This document shows positions 1 through 5,787 of a stretch of 11,943 bases of DNA, in pieces. The stretch comes from Clostridioides sp. (GTDB lineage: Bacteria; Bacillota; Clostridia; Peptostreptococcales; Peptostreptococcaceae): positions 1 to 11,943 of the forward strand of contig JAISUA010000265.1 in the NCBI GenBank assembly GCA_031272305.1, read 5' to 3'. The translations under genes were made by a program, and so were the position numbers. The notes beneath the pieces are model-generated. The model did no database searches and was not told the DNA's origin. It saw nothing but the letters and a program-made list of their open reading frames with translations. The stretch's first letter is position 1, and each line of letters begins with the position of its first letter.

Positions 1-432
1 GATATAGAAGCAGGACTTGCTATAGCAGAACTACTATCAAGTACATCTAAAAAAGTTGTCACACTCGTTCTAGGAGGAAGTCACAGTATAGGAGTACCTC
101 TTGCGACAGCTGGAGATTATTCATTCATAGCTCCAACTGCAACGATGGTTATCCATCCTATAAGAACAACAGGGCTTGTAATAGGCATAAACGAAACATT
201 TGAGTATTTCAAAAAAATGCAGGAGAGAATCATTGATTTTATACTTAGAACGTCTAAGATTTCAAGAGAAGACTTGGAAAAATTGATGCATTCGAAAGAT
301 GAACTTGTAAGCGATGTTGGTAGCGTGCTGATAGGAAAGGAAGCTGTAGAGTATGGCCTTATAGATGAAGTAGGAGGTCTTGAGGATGCTATTAGAAAAC
401 TAAGAGAATTGATAGGAATGAATGAGTATTAA
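1..432 (+). CDS. tepA: TepA/ClpP-class serine protease, 3' part only
   Basis: The reading frame is open from base 1, so the start lies outside the window; 143 codons and the stop are present. The translation begins DIEAGLAIAELL and matches the C-terminal half of the ClpP-fold proteases called TepA (translocation-enhancing protein) in Bacillus. Seen directly: the nucleophile motif GGSHSIG, in which the Ser of HSIG (bases 85-87) aligns with the ClpP catalytic Ser; the His of VIHPI (154-156) as the likely catalytic His; and the C-terminal signature EAVEYGLIDEVGG. The family acts in the cytoplasm or at the membrane face and is thought to degrade peptides; its exact role is poorly defined. In Firmicutes it commonly sits directly upstream of ftsK/spoIIIE, as here. 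The last codons (Asn-Glu-Tyr-stop) form the first unit of a 20-bp tandem array. A SppA-like or plain ClpP assignment is less likely because of the HSIGVP and IHPIRTTGLVIG signatures. Confidence 0.88.
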   Translation, partial: DIEAGLAIAELLSSTSKKVVTLVLGGSHSIGVPLATAGDYSFIAPTATMVIHPIRTTGLVIGINETFEYFKKMQERIIDFILRTSKISREDLEKLMHSKDELVSDVGSVLIGKEAVEYGLIDEVGGLEDAIRKLRELIGMNEY

Positions 433-510
433 GAAAAACAAGTGAGTAGTAGGAAAAAGGAGTGAGCATCAAGGAAAATAAGTGAGTATTAATAAAAAAG
501 AGAGTATTAA
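421..510. repeat. 20-bp degenerate tandem repeat at the end of tepA
   Basis: Four consecutive units of exactly 20 bp occupy 421-440, 441-460, 461-480 and 481-500, with a decayed partial unit after that. The core of each is A-R-TGAG-YATTAAGGAAAAA-like, for example AATGAGTATTAAGAAAAACA and AGTGAGTATTAATAAAAAAG. The first unit contains the last three sense codons and the stop codon of the protease gene, so the array looks like successive duplication of the gene's own 3' end. It ends just before the terminator stem. The unit is not a multiple of 3 and lies outside the coding region, so it adds no protein repeat. Confidence 0.8.
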
Positions 511-518
511 TGATGATG

Positions 519-565
519 AAAAAAGAGATATTGTTAACATTAAGAGTTTTAATATCTCTTTTTTT
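519..565 (+). terminator. intrinsic terminator of tepA, possibly bidirectional
   Basis: A perfect 14-bp inverted repeat (519-532 AAAAAAGAGATATT with 551-564 AATATCTCTTTTTT) encloses an 18-nt loop and ends in a run of seven T. The A-run on the left arm would also serve transcription from the other strand. It cleanly separates tepA from ftsK. Confidence 0.85.
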
Positions 566-622
566 ATGTATAAAAAAAGTACCTATAAAAATAAAAAATA
601 TTTATTAACACGAATTTTGTAG

Positions 623-628
623 TATAAT
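623..628 (+). promoter_or_regulatory. candidate -10 box for ftsK
   Basis: TATAAT stands 89 bp before the ftsK start, between the tepA terminator and the gene. No good -35 is seen at 16-18 bp: TTAACA at 605-610 is only 12 bp away. The following leader (about 635-716) carries the near-repeat CATATTGTAA / CATATTGCAA and a weak inverted repeat (CGAAAAGT with ACTTTCG). The GGAG ribosome site is at 705-708. The match rests on one hexamer in AT-rich DNA. Confidence 0.35.
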
Positions 629-716
629 ATAAGTTGCGAAAAGTGTTCATATTGTAATTATAACTTTCGAAAACTAACATATTGCAACAAATTCTTAAAT
701 TAATGGAGATGATTGA

Positions 717-3248
717 ATGGACAAAGAGGTAACAAAATCTAAAAAGAAAAAAAAGAAAAAGTCACCGGAAAAAAAACGTTCAGATAAATTAAAATTTAAT
801 TCAGAGTATCACAATCTAATAACTATTTTCATAGGTATTTTCCTGTTTTACAGTTTAAATACTAGTTCAACAGGTATGCTTCCAGTTATGATACAGAATT
901 TATTTAAAGGATTATTTGGTGCTATTTCGAATATTATACCATTTCTATGCGTAATTATAGGAGTGATTGGATTTTTTGATGGAAATGAATACATAAATCG
1001 AATCAGAAAGACAAAGATTTATTATATAGCAGTATTTTTTGTATTTATATTCTACGGTCTTACAAATTCAAGAACATTGCCTATTGACAGCCCTTTGAGT
1101 AGAAATATGATCAATGAAGTTGTAGAAATGGGAGTAAAAGGTACAGGAACAGGACTTGTTTCATCGACGATAGCTTTTTACATGATAAAAATATTTGGCA
1201 GATTTGGATCATGGCTTGTAACCTTATTTTTAGTTCTTATTTTGGCGATGTATGTTTTCAATATTTCACTTAAAGATCTTATAGGCAAATTCAAGAAAAA
1301 TGATGGTTCTGAAAATATGAATTTGAAAGATAAGATAAAAGGAATGAAAGATTCTGCTATAGAATTAATAACAGATGAAGTTGACGAAACCACTCAAATG
1401 AAGAAGACAGGCTTCTTTAAAAAATTATTTTCAAAGGGAGATAAAGCTTTAGAAGACACTGTAGATGACAATACTAAAATAAATATCGACGATGTTTTAT
1501 ACGATGAACAAAATGATTTAAATGATGACAATACAATCAAAATTGTTGGTTTCAATAAATCTGACGATGACTACTTAGAAATATTGGAAGCTACATCTAA
1601 TATGCCTGAATTAGAAATACTTAAAAATCTTCAAAATGGAGATAAAGGACTTGAAGGAGTGAATAATCTACTTAAAGGTGCAAATAATTTTAATGGAGCA
1701 AATGATATTTCTACTAATAAAGATAACAATAAATCGCTTAAAGATAACAATAAATCGCTAAATAATATTAAAAATAGCGATATAAATGATGATGAAATGT
1801 TATTTGCAAATGGAAGTCAAAATAGTTTTGTAAATTATAAAAAACCACCAATTGACCTTCTGAATAAATTGCCTAAAAAAGTTGATGAAAATAGGAAGAA
1901 AGCTGTTGCAAAAAATGCAGCACTTCTTGAAAAAACACTTTCTGATTTTGGAGTAGAAGCAAAGATAAATCTTGTGACAGTTGGACCAACTATCACTCGT
2001 TATGAAGTGCAACCAAAACCAGGTGTAAAGGTTAGTAAAATAGTAAATTTGACAGATGATATTGCACTTAGTCTTGCAGCTAAAAGTATAAGAATAGAAG
2101 CTCCTATTCCAGGAAAAAGTGCAATAGGTATAGAAGTTCCAAATGAGAAGGCTCAGATTGTCACAGCAAGAGAAATTATAGAAAGTGAAGAATTTATGAA
2201 TTTCAAATCACCTCTTGCGATGGGTCTAGGAAAAGACGTTGCAGGGAAAATAATGATTGCAGATATTTCAAAAATGCCACATCTTTTGATTGCTGGAGCA
2301 ACTGGATCAGGAAAGAGTGTTTGTATAAATACACTTATAAGTTCGATACTTTACAAGGCAAATCCGGACGAAGTAAAACTTGTATTGATAGATCCAAAAG
2401 TAGTTGAGCTTGCAAATTATAATAATATACCTCATCTTCTTGTGCCTGTTGTGACAGAACCAAAGAAAGCAGCAAATGCTTTGAATTGGGCTGTAATTGA
2501 GATGAATAAAAGATACAAGTTGTTTGCAGAAAATCAAGTAAAGGACATTACTAGTTACAATGATAAGGCAAGACAACAAAGTCTTGAAGTGCTTCCTAAG
2601 ATAGTTATCATAATAGACGAACTTGCAGATTTGATGATGGCATCTGGAGCAAAGGATGTAGAAGATTATATATGTAGACTTGCACAAATGGCTAGAGCAG
2701 CAGGTATGCACCTTATTGTAGCTACTCAAAGACCATCTGTAGATGTCATAACAGGTGTAATCAAAGCGAATATTCCTTCAAGAATTGCATTTGCTGTATC
2801 ATCGCAAACAGATTCAAGAACGATTCTCGATATGGGTGGAGCAGAGAAACTTCTTGGAAAAGGAGATATGCTTTTCTATCCTATAGGTTCTGCAAAACCT
2901 AAGAGAATACAAGGAGCGTTTATTTCGGAAGAAGAGTCAGAAAGAGTGATTGATTTTGTGAAGGCACAAGTAAATCAAGAAGTTCATTATGAGAATGATG
3001 TAATCGAAACTATTTCGAAAATATCTACTAAGAAAGATGAAAATGAGGATGAATTCCTTCCAGAAGCTATAAAACTTGTAGTCGAAAGTGAACATGCTTC
3101 AGCTTCTATGTTACAAAGAAGATTCAAGATAGGGTTCAATAGAGCAGCAAGGCTTATAGAATCAATGGAAGAAAGAGGAATAGTAGGACCTAGTGAAGGA
3201 AGTAAACCTAGAAAAGTTCTTGTAACAAAAGAAGAGCTAGAAAATTAA
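717..3248 (+). CDS. ftsK: DNA translocase FtsK/SpoIIIE
   Basis: 843 residues, close to the 780-900 usual for Gram-positive FtsK/SpoIIIE. This hexameric ATP-driven pump moves double-stranded DNA through the division septum (or into a forespore, if the host sporulates). Seen: a Lys-rich cytoplasmic start (residues 8-21); four or five membrane segments (about 32-48, 66-88, 100-116, 143-160, 164-182); a long Asp/Asn/Lys-rich low-complexity linker (about 190-375) with a KDNNKSL duplication; then the motor. The Walker A motif GATGSGKS is at 527-534 and Walker B IIIDELADL has Asp634-Glu635. The motor also shows the TQRPSVDVITG and PSRIAFAVSSQTDSRTILD signatures. A C-terminal winged-helix gamma domain (about 780-840, ASMLQRRFKIGFNRAARLI) would read the orienting KOPS/SRS sequences. 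The ATG is preceded by GGAG (705-708) at 8-nt spacing. pgsA follows after 61 bp with no terminator, so the two are probably cotranscribed. FtsK versus SpoIIIE cannot be decided from sequence. Confidence 0.96.
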   Translation: MDKEVTKSKKKKKKKSPEKKRSDKLKFNSEYHNLITIFIGIFLFYSLNTSSTGMLPVMIQNLFKGLFGAISNIIPFLCVIIGVIGFFDGNEYINRIRKTKIYYIAVFFVFIFYGLTNSRTLPIDSPLSRNMINEVVEMGVKGTGTGLVSSTIAFYMIKIFGRFGSWLVTLFLVLILAMYVFNISLKDLIGKFKKNDGSENMNLKDKIKGMKDSAIELITDEVDETTQMKKTGFFKKLFSKGDKALEDTVDDNTKINIDDVLYDEQNDLNDDNTIKIVGFNKSDDDYLEILEATSNMPELEILKNLQNGDKGLEGVNNLLKGANNFNGANDISTNKDNNKSLKDNNKSLNNIKNSDINDDEMLFANGSQNSFVNYKKPPIDLLNKLPKKVDENRKKAVAKNAALLEKTLSDFGVEAKINLVTVGPTITRYEVQPKPGVKVSKIVNLTDDIALSLAAKSIRIEAPIPGKSAIGIEVPNEKAQIVTAREIIESEEFMNFKSPLAMGLGKDVAGKIMIADISKMPHLLIAGATGSGKSVCINTLISSILYKANPDEVKLVLIDPKVVELANYNNIPHLLVPVVTEPKKAANALNWAVIEMNKRYKLFAENQVKDITSYNDKARQQSLEVLPKIVIIIDELADLMMASGAKDVEDYICRLAQMARAAGMHLIVATQRPSVDVITGVIKANIPSRIAFAVSSQTDSRTILDMGGAEKLLGKGDMLFYPIGSAKPKRIQGAFISEEESERVIDFVKAQVNQEVHYENDVIETISKISTKKDENEDEFLPEAIKLVVESEHASASMLQRRFKIGFNRAARLIESMEERGIVGPSEGSKPRKVLVTKEELEN
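1719..1760 (+). repeat. in-frame 21-bp direct duplication in the ftsK linker
   Basis: Two adjacent 21-bp copies (1719-1739 and 1740-1760) differ only in the last base and encode KDNNKSL twice (residues 335-348). They lie in the low-complexity linker between membrane and motor domains, where length variation is expected. Near-identity of the DNA copies points to a recent slippage or duplication event. Confidence 0.85.
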
Positions 3249-3309
3249 AAAGGAAGAAAGTATTGCAAGAAATTAGATAGAAAATGTATGATTTTGAAAG
3301 GAAAGAGAT

Positions 3310-3852
3310 ATGAATTTACCAAATAAATTAACTTTATTTAGAATTTTTTTGATTCCTATATTAGTAATTTTATTTATGTTAGATTTTCCAAATAAATATA
3401 TTTTTTCTTGTGTAGTGTTTGTAATTGCATCTATAACAGATGCTTTAGATGGTCATATAGCAAGGAAATACAATTTGATCACTGATTTTGGAAAATTTAT
3501 GGATCCACTTGCTGATAAACTTTTGGTGTTATCTATACTTATTTGTATGATTCAGGTAAATCTAGTCGCACCTTGGATGGTCATAATAATAGTGTCAAGG
3601 GAGCTTACAGTAAGTATTCTAAGAGCAATCGCAGCTGCAGATGGGAAAGTGATAGCAGCGGGTGGAAGTGGAAAATTAAAAACAATTTCACAGATGGTTT
3701 CAATAATAGTGATTTTAATTGGAAAGCAGTACGAAAACAATTTATTGTTATTTGGTGGGAATTGTCTATTGATAGTAGCTGTAGTACTGACTTTGTATTC
3801 AGGATGGGAATATCTATATAAGAACAAAGAGTTGTTTATGAAAAGTAAGTAG
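3310..3852 (+). CDS. pgsA: CDP-diacylglycerol--glycerol-3-phosphate 3-phosphatidyltransferase
   Basis: 180 residues, a normal length. This integral membrane enzyme joins CDP-diacylglycerol and sn-glycerol 3-phosphate to make phosphatidylglycerophosphate, the committed step to phosphatidylglycerol and cardiolipin. The complete CDP-alcohol phosphotransferase motif DxxDGxxARx8GxxxDxxxD is present: Asp44, Asp47, Gly48, Ala51, Arg52, Gly61, Asp65 and Asp69. It is flanked by hydrophobic helices (about 7-24, 30-46, 76-95 and two more near the C-terminus). The start MNLPNKLTLFRI is typical of the family. AAAGGA (3297-3302) precedes the ATG by 7 nt. It follows ftsK by 61 bp. rimO, often found between ftsK and pgsA in Clostridia, is absent, and so is cinA downstream. 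A PgsA paralogue of another head-group specificity is possible but unlikely given the conserved location. Confidence 0.95.
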   Translation: MNLPNKLTLFRIFLIPILVILFMLDFPNKYIFSCVVFVIASITDALDGHIARKYNLITDFGKFMDPLADKLLVLSILICMIQVNLVAPWMVIIIVSRELTVSILRAIAAADGKVIAAGGSGKLKTISQMVSIIVILIGKQYENNLLLFGGNCLLIVAVVLTLYSGWEYLYKNKELFMKSK

Positions 3853-3891
3853 CTAACCATTTGAATATGTAAGTGATAAAAACTATTATAA

Positions 3892-3929
3892 GAAGTGCAT
3901 ATGATAGAAAATGAATGTTTTCGCACTTC
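3892..3929 (+). other. bulged hairpin after pgsA (structure A)
   Basis: GAAGTGC (3892-3898) pairs with GCACTTC (3923-3929). Inside it, GAAAAT (3907-3912) pairs with GTTTTC (3917-3922, one G-U), with an 8-nt bulge on the left side only. It starts 39 bp after the pgsA stop. GATAGAAAAT at 3903-3912 is also exactly complementary to 3966-3975, so this hairpin and the next one can exchange partners. There is no U-run directly after it. Its function is unknown. Confidence 0.5.
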
Positions 3930-3948
3930 GAATCAAGTAAGAAACTTC

Positions 3949-3985
3949 GATAACGAAAATCAAAGATTTTCTATCTCAGTTTTTT
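3949..3985 (+). terminator. possible intrinsic terminator of the ftsK-pgsA unit (structure B)
   Basis: GAAAATC (3955-3961) and GATTTTC (3965-3971) form a perfect 7-bp stem with a 3-nt loop. It is extended by GATA (3949-3952) with TATC (3972-3975) across a 2-nt bulge. Six T follow at 3980-3985 after the 4-nt spacer TCAG. The spacer and low GC make it a weaker terminator than the others in this window, but it is the best candidate for ending the pgsA transcript. Confidence 0.5.
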
Positions 3986-3986
3986 C

Positions 3987-4029
3987 AAGACTTATTACCT
4001 TGATTTTATTTCAAGTTCTTATAAGTCTT
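3987..4029. other. inverted repeat between pgsA and recA (structure C)
   Basis: AAGACTTAT (3987-3995) is a perfect 9-bp inverted repeat of ATAAGTCTT (4021-4029). An inner stem pairs CTTGA (3999-4003) with TCAAG (4011-4015). No U-run follows on either strand, so it does not look like a simple terminator. It could be part of a structured RNA with the two preceding hairpins or a protein-binding site. The rest of this gap, 4030-4140, is A/T-only-like sequence in which I see no gene. Confidence 0.45.
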
Positions 4030-4154
4030 AAACTATAAATTTAAAAATGATAATACAGAAAATAGTTAAAAAACATAAAAATATAATCTTAAATATAAAA
4101 TTATGTTTAAAAAAATAAAAATATGACAATAACTATATAAATAGAGTAATATAA

Positions 4155-4163
4155 TGCTATAAT
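4155..4163 (+). promoter_or_regulatory. recA promoter, extended -10 type
   Basis: TGCTATAAT is a perfect extended -10 element (TGn followed by TATAAT at 4158-4163), 36 bp before the recA ATG, predicting a leader of about 30 nt. A second TATAAT lies at 4150-4155. No good -35 is seen at the right spacing (ATGACA at 4123-4128 is too far), as is common for extended -10 promoters. No LexA/DinR-type site (CGAAC-N4-GTTCG) is visible within 4030-4198. Confidence 0.6.
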
Positions 4164-4198
4164 ATAAATGATTTTGTCAAAGATGAAAGGGGAGCAAC

Positions 4199-5377
4199 AT
4201 GGCTAAAGATAAAAAACCAAAAAAGGATGAAATTAGAGAGCCTATAAAAGATGCCAAAGAAAAGCAAGAGGCTTTGGCTAAGGCTATGAAAGAAATTCAG
4301 AAAGATTATGGAAAAGGTGCCGTTATGAAGCTAGGAGAAACTACAAAAATGGACATTGACGTAATTTCTACAGGCTCAATAGGTCTAGATAAGGCATTAG
4401 GCGTAGGAGGTCTTCCAAGAGGAAGAATAGCTGAAATATATGGACCAGAATCTTCAGGAAAGACAACTGTATCACTTCATTGTATAGCAGAAGCACAAAA
4501 AGCAGGAGGAATAGCTGCATTTATAGATGCTGAACATGCACTTGATCCTTCTTACGCAAAAAAACTTGGAGTAGACACAGATAATTTAATAATTTCTCAA
4601 CCAGATAATGGAGAACAAGCTCTTGAAATAGCTGAAGCACTTATAGGAAGTGGAGCTATAGATATAGTTGTAATAGACTCTGTCGCAGCACTTGTTCCAA
4701 AAGCTGAGATTGAAGGAGATATGGGTGATTCTCATATGGGACTTCAAGCAAGACTTATGTCACAAGCACTTAGAAAATTAACAGGTAAGATAAAAAGATT
4801 CAACTGTGTTGCTATTTTTATCAACCAATTGAGAGAAAACATTGGTGGATATGGTTACAATGAAACAACAACTGGTGGTCGTGCACTTAAATTCTATGCA
4901 ACTGTTAGAATAGATGTAAGAAGAAGAACTCAAATCAAAGTTAAAGATGACGTTATAGGAAATACTACTGAAGTTAAGGTCGTAAAAAATAAAGTTGCAC
5001 CACCTTTTAAAACAGCTACATTCAATATAATGTATGGCGAAGGAATATCAAGAATTGGAGAGCTTATAACACTTGCAATAGATGCTGATATAATAAAGAA
5101 ATCAGGTTCTTGGTTTAGTTATGAAGATATCAAATTTGGACAAGGTGAAGAAAAAGTTAAACAATACTTAGAAAAAGATTCAGATCTTCTTGAGGAGATT
5201 ATGCAAAAGACAAGAGAAGCAGAAGCAAATCCTAAAGAAGAGAAAGATGAAGAAAAGAGCAAATTAAAAACTTTTGATGAAATTATGAACGAAGGTTTTG
5301 AAAATGAATTAGAAGAAATGGAAGATGAATCAGAAGAACTAGAAGAATTAGACAAAATAGAAGAAATTTTTGAATAA
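4199..5377 (+). CDS. recA: RecA recombinase with a variant DNA-binding loop L2
   Basis: 392 residues. RecA forms ATP-dependent filaments on single-stranded DNA, carries out strand exchange and stimulates LexA self-cleavage. Seen: Walker A GPESSGKT (82-89); the IDAEHALDP region with catalytic Glu112; Walker B IVVID (156-160); FINQLR (207-212); ETTTGGRALKFY (222-233); and VKNKVAPPF (262-270). The N-terminus is Lys/Glu-rich and about 16 residues longer than E. coli RecA (the Walker Lys is 88 instead of 72). The C-terminal tail (about 338-392) is long and very acidic, as is usual for the autoinhibitory tail. Odd point: loop L2 reads RENIGGYGYNETTTGG, where E. coli has RMKIGVMFGNPETTTGG, so one residue, the Pro and the Phe203 context have changed. 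The start is supported by AAAGGGGAG (4186-4194) at 4-nt spacing. Transcription appears monocistronic, with its own promoter and terminator. Confidence 0.97.
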   Translation: MAKDKKPKKDEIREPIKDAKEKQEALAKAMKEIQKDYGKGAVMKLGETTKMDIDVISTGSIGLDKALGVGGLPRGRIAEIYGPESSGKTTVSLHCIAEAQKAGGIAAFIDAEHALDPSYAKKLGVDTDNLIISQPDNGEQALEIAEALIGSGAIDIVVIDSVAALVPKAEIEGDMGDSHMGLQARLMSQALRKLTGKIKRFNCVAIFINQLRENIGGYGYNETTTGGRALKFYATVRIDVRRRTQIKVKDDVIGNTTEVKVVKNKVAPPFKTATFNIMYGEGISRIGELITLAIDADIIKKSGSWFSYEDIKFGQGEEKVKQYLEKDSDLLEEIMQKTREAEANPKEEKDEEKSKLKTFDEIMNEGFENELEEMEDESEELEELDKIEEIFE

Positions 5378-5419
5378 AATTTTTCGAAATATAATTGCTT
5401 TTATATGTTTATTTAATGG

Positions 5420-5475
5420 AAACCATAGAATAAATTTTGATTCAATCGTGAAAAAAATAGATTCTATGGTTTTTC
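5420..5475 (+). terminator. intrinsic terminator of recA
   Basis: A 12-bp perfect stem (AAACCATAGAAT at 5420-5431 with ATTCTATGGTTT at 5461-5472) ends in a T-run (5470-5474). The 29-nt apical part can pair further (ATTTT 5434-5438 with AAAAT 5454-5458, and GATT with AATC at 5439-5447). The end of the right arm and its T-run are at the same time the first bases of the 65-bp repeat that follows. Confidence 0.85.
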
Positions 5476-5644
5476 ATTTGCAAAAACACGGATTGATTTT
5501 ATAGGATAATTTGGAATAATGCACTAGAGAATAGTTTTTCATTTGCAAAAACACGGATTGATTTCATGGGGTAATTTGGAATAATGTATTAGAGAATGTT
5601 TTTTCGCTTGCAAAAACACAGATTGATTTTACAAGCAACTTGAC
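5469..5644. repeat. 65-bp tandem repeat between recA and rny, about 2.7 copies
   Basis: Copy 1 is 5469-5533 and copy 2 is 5534-5598. They differ at six positions by my reading, all transitions. Copy 3 starts at 5599, is recognisable through TTGCAAAAACACAGATTGAT and decays near 5636-5644. Each copy begins with a T-run and TTTGCAAA-like palindrome and carries TTGATT and TTGGAATAAT further in. The position of TTGGAA in copies 1 and 2 (5511 and 5576) corresponds, within one base, to the TTGACA of the rny promoter in copy 3. No open reading frame or transposon ends are seen. Confidence 0.85.
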
Positions 5645-5668
5645 ATACATCATAAAAGATTATAAAAT
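5640..5668 (+). promoter_or_regulatory. sigma-A type promoter of rny
   Basis: A perfect -35 TTGACA (5640-5645) is followed after 17 bp by TAAAAT (5663-5668, 5 of 6 to TATAAT); TATAAA at 5661-5666 is an alternative with 15-bp spacing. The predicted start is near 5675, giving a leader of about 110 nt before rny. This is the best vegetative promoter in the window. Confidence 0.7.
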
Positions 5669-5693
5669 TAAAGATGGAAAGATATTTTTTAGC

Positions 5694-5741
5694 AATTAAT
5701 ATAAATAATAATTATTTTGATTGATAATATTTAAATTAATT
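5694..5741 (+). other. AU-only hairpin in the rny leader
   Basis: The arms 5694-5710 and 5725-5741 pair over 17 positions with two mismatches and a 14-nt loop, all A-U pairs. In such AT-rich DNA this may be chance, but it is the longest foldable element of the leader and lies between the predicted transcription start and the ribosome binding site. Confidence 0.3.
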
Positions 5742-5773
5742 AGAAAGAAAGCATGATAAAAACAAATAGACAA

Positions 5774-5787
5774 AAAGGAGGTGGATG
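5774..5787 (+). promoter_or_regulatory. very strong Shine-Dalgarno of rny with unusually short spacing
   Basis: AAAGGAGGTG (5774-5783) matches the 3' end of 16S rRNA over ten bases, yet only TGG separates GGAGG from the ATG at 5785; 5-9 nt is usual. The next in-frame codon triplets offer no ATG, GTG or TTG near the optimum (ATA at 5791 would fit the spacing but is a rare start). The ATG is therefore kept. Confidence 0.6.

Noticed and set aside
636..647. CGAA-AAGT-GTTC before ftsK as a LexA (SOS) box
   Set aside because: The half-site spacing is wrong by one base and the central C of the CGAAC half is missing.
2307..2729. 140-codon antisense reading frame inside ftsK
   Set aside because: It lies opposite the conserved FtsK motor domain; the composition (Cys, His, Ile, Tyr) is that of a complementary-strand shadow and there is no start signal.
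3543..3926. Overlapping frames within pgsA on both strands
   Set aside because: pgsA carries the full family motif in its own frame; the others are low-complexity shadows.
5469..5644. Mobile element (MITE) for the 65-bp repeat
   Set aside because: Copies are strictly head-to-tail with no terminal inverted repeats or target-site duplications visible.
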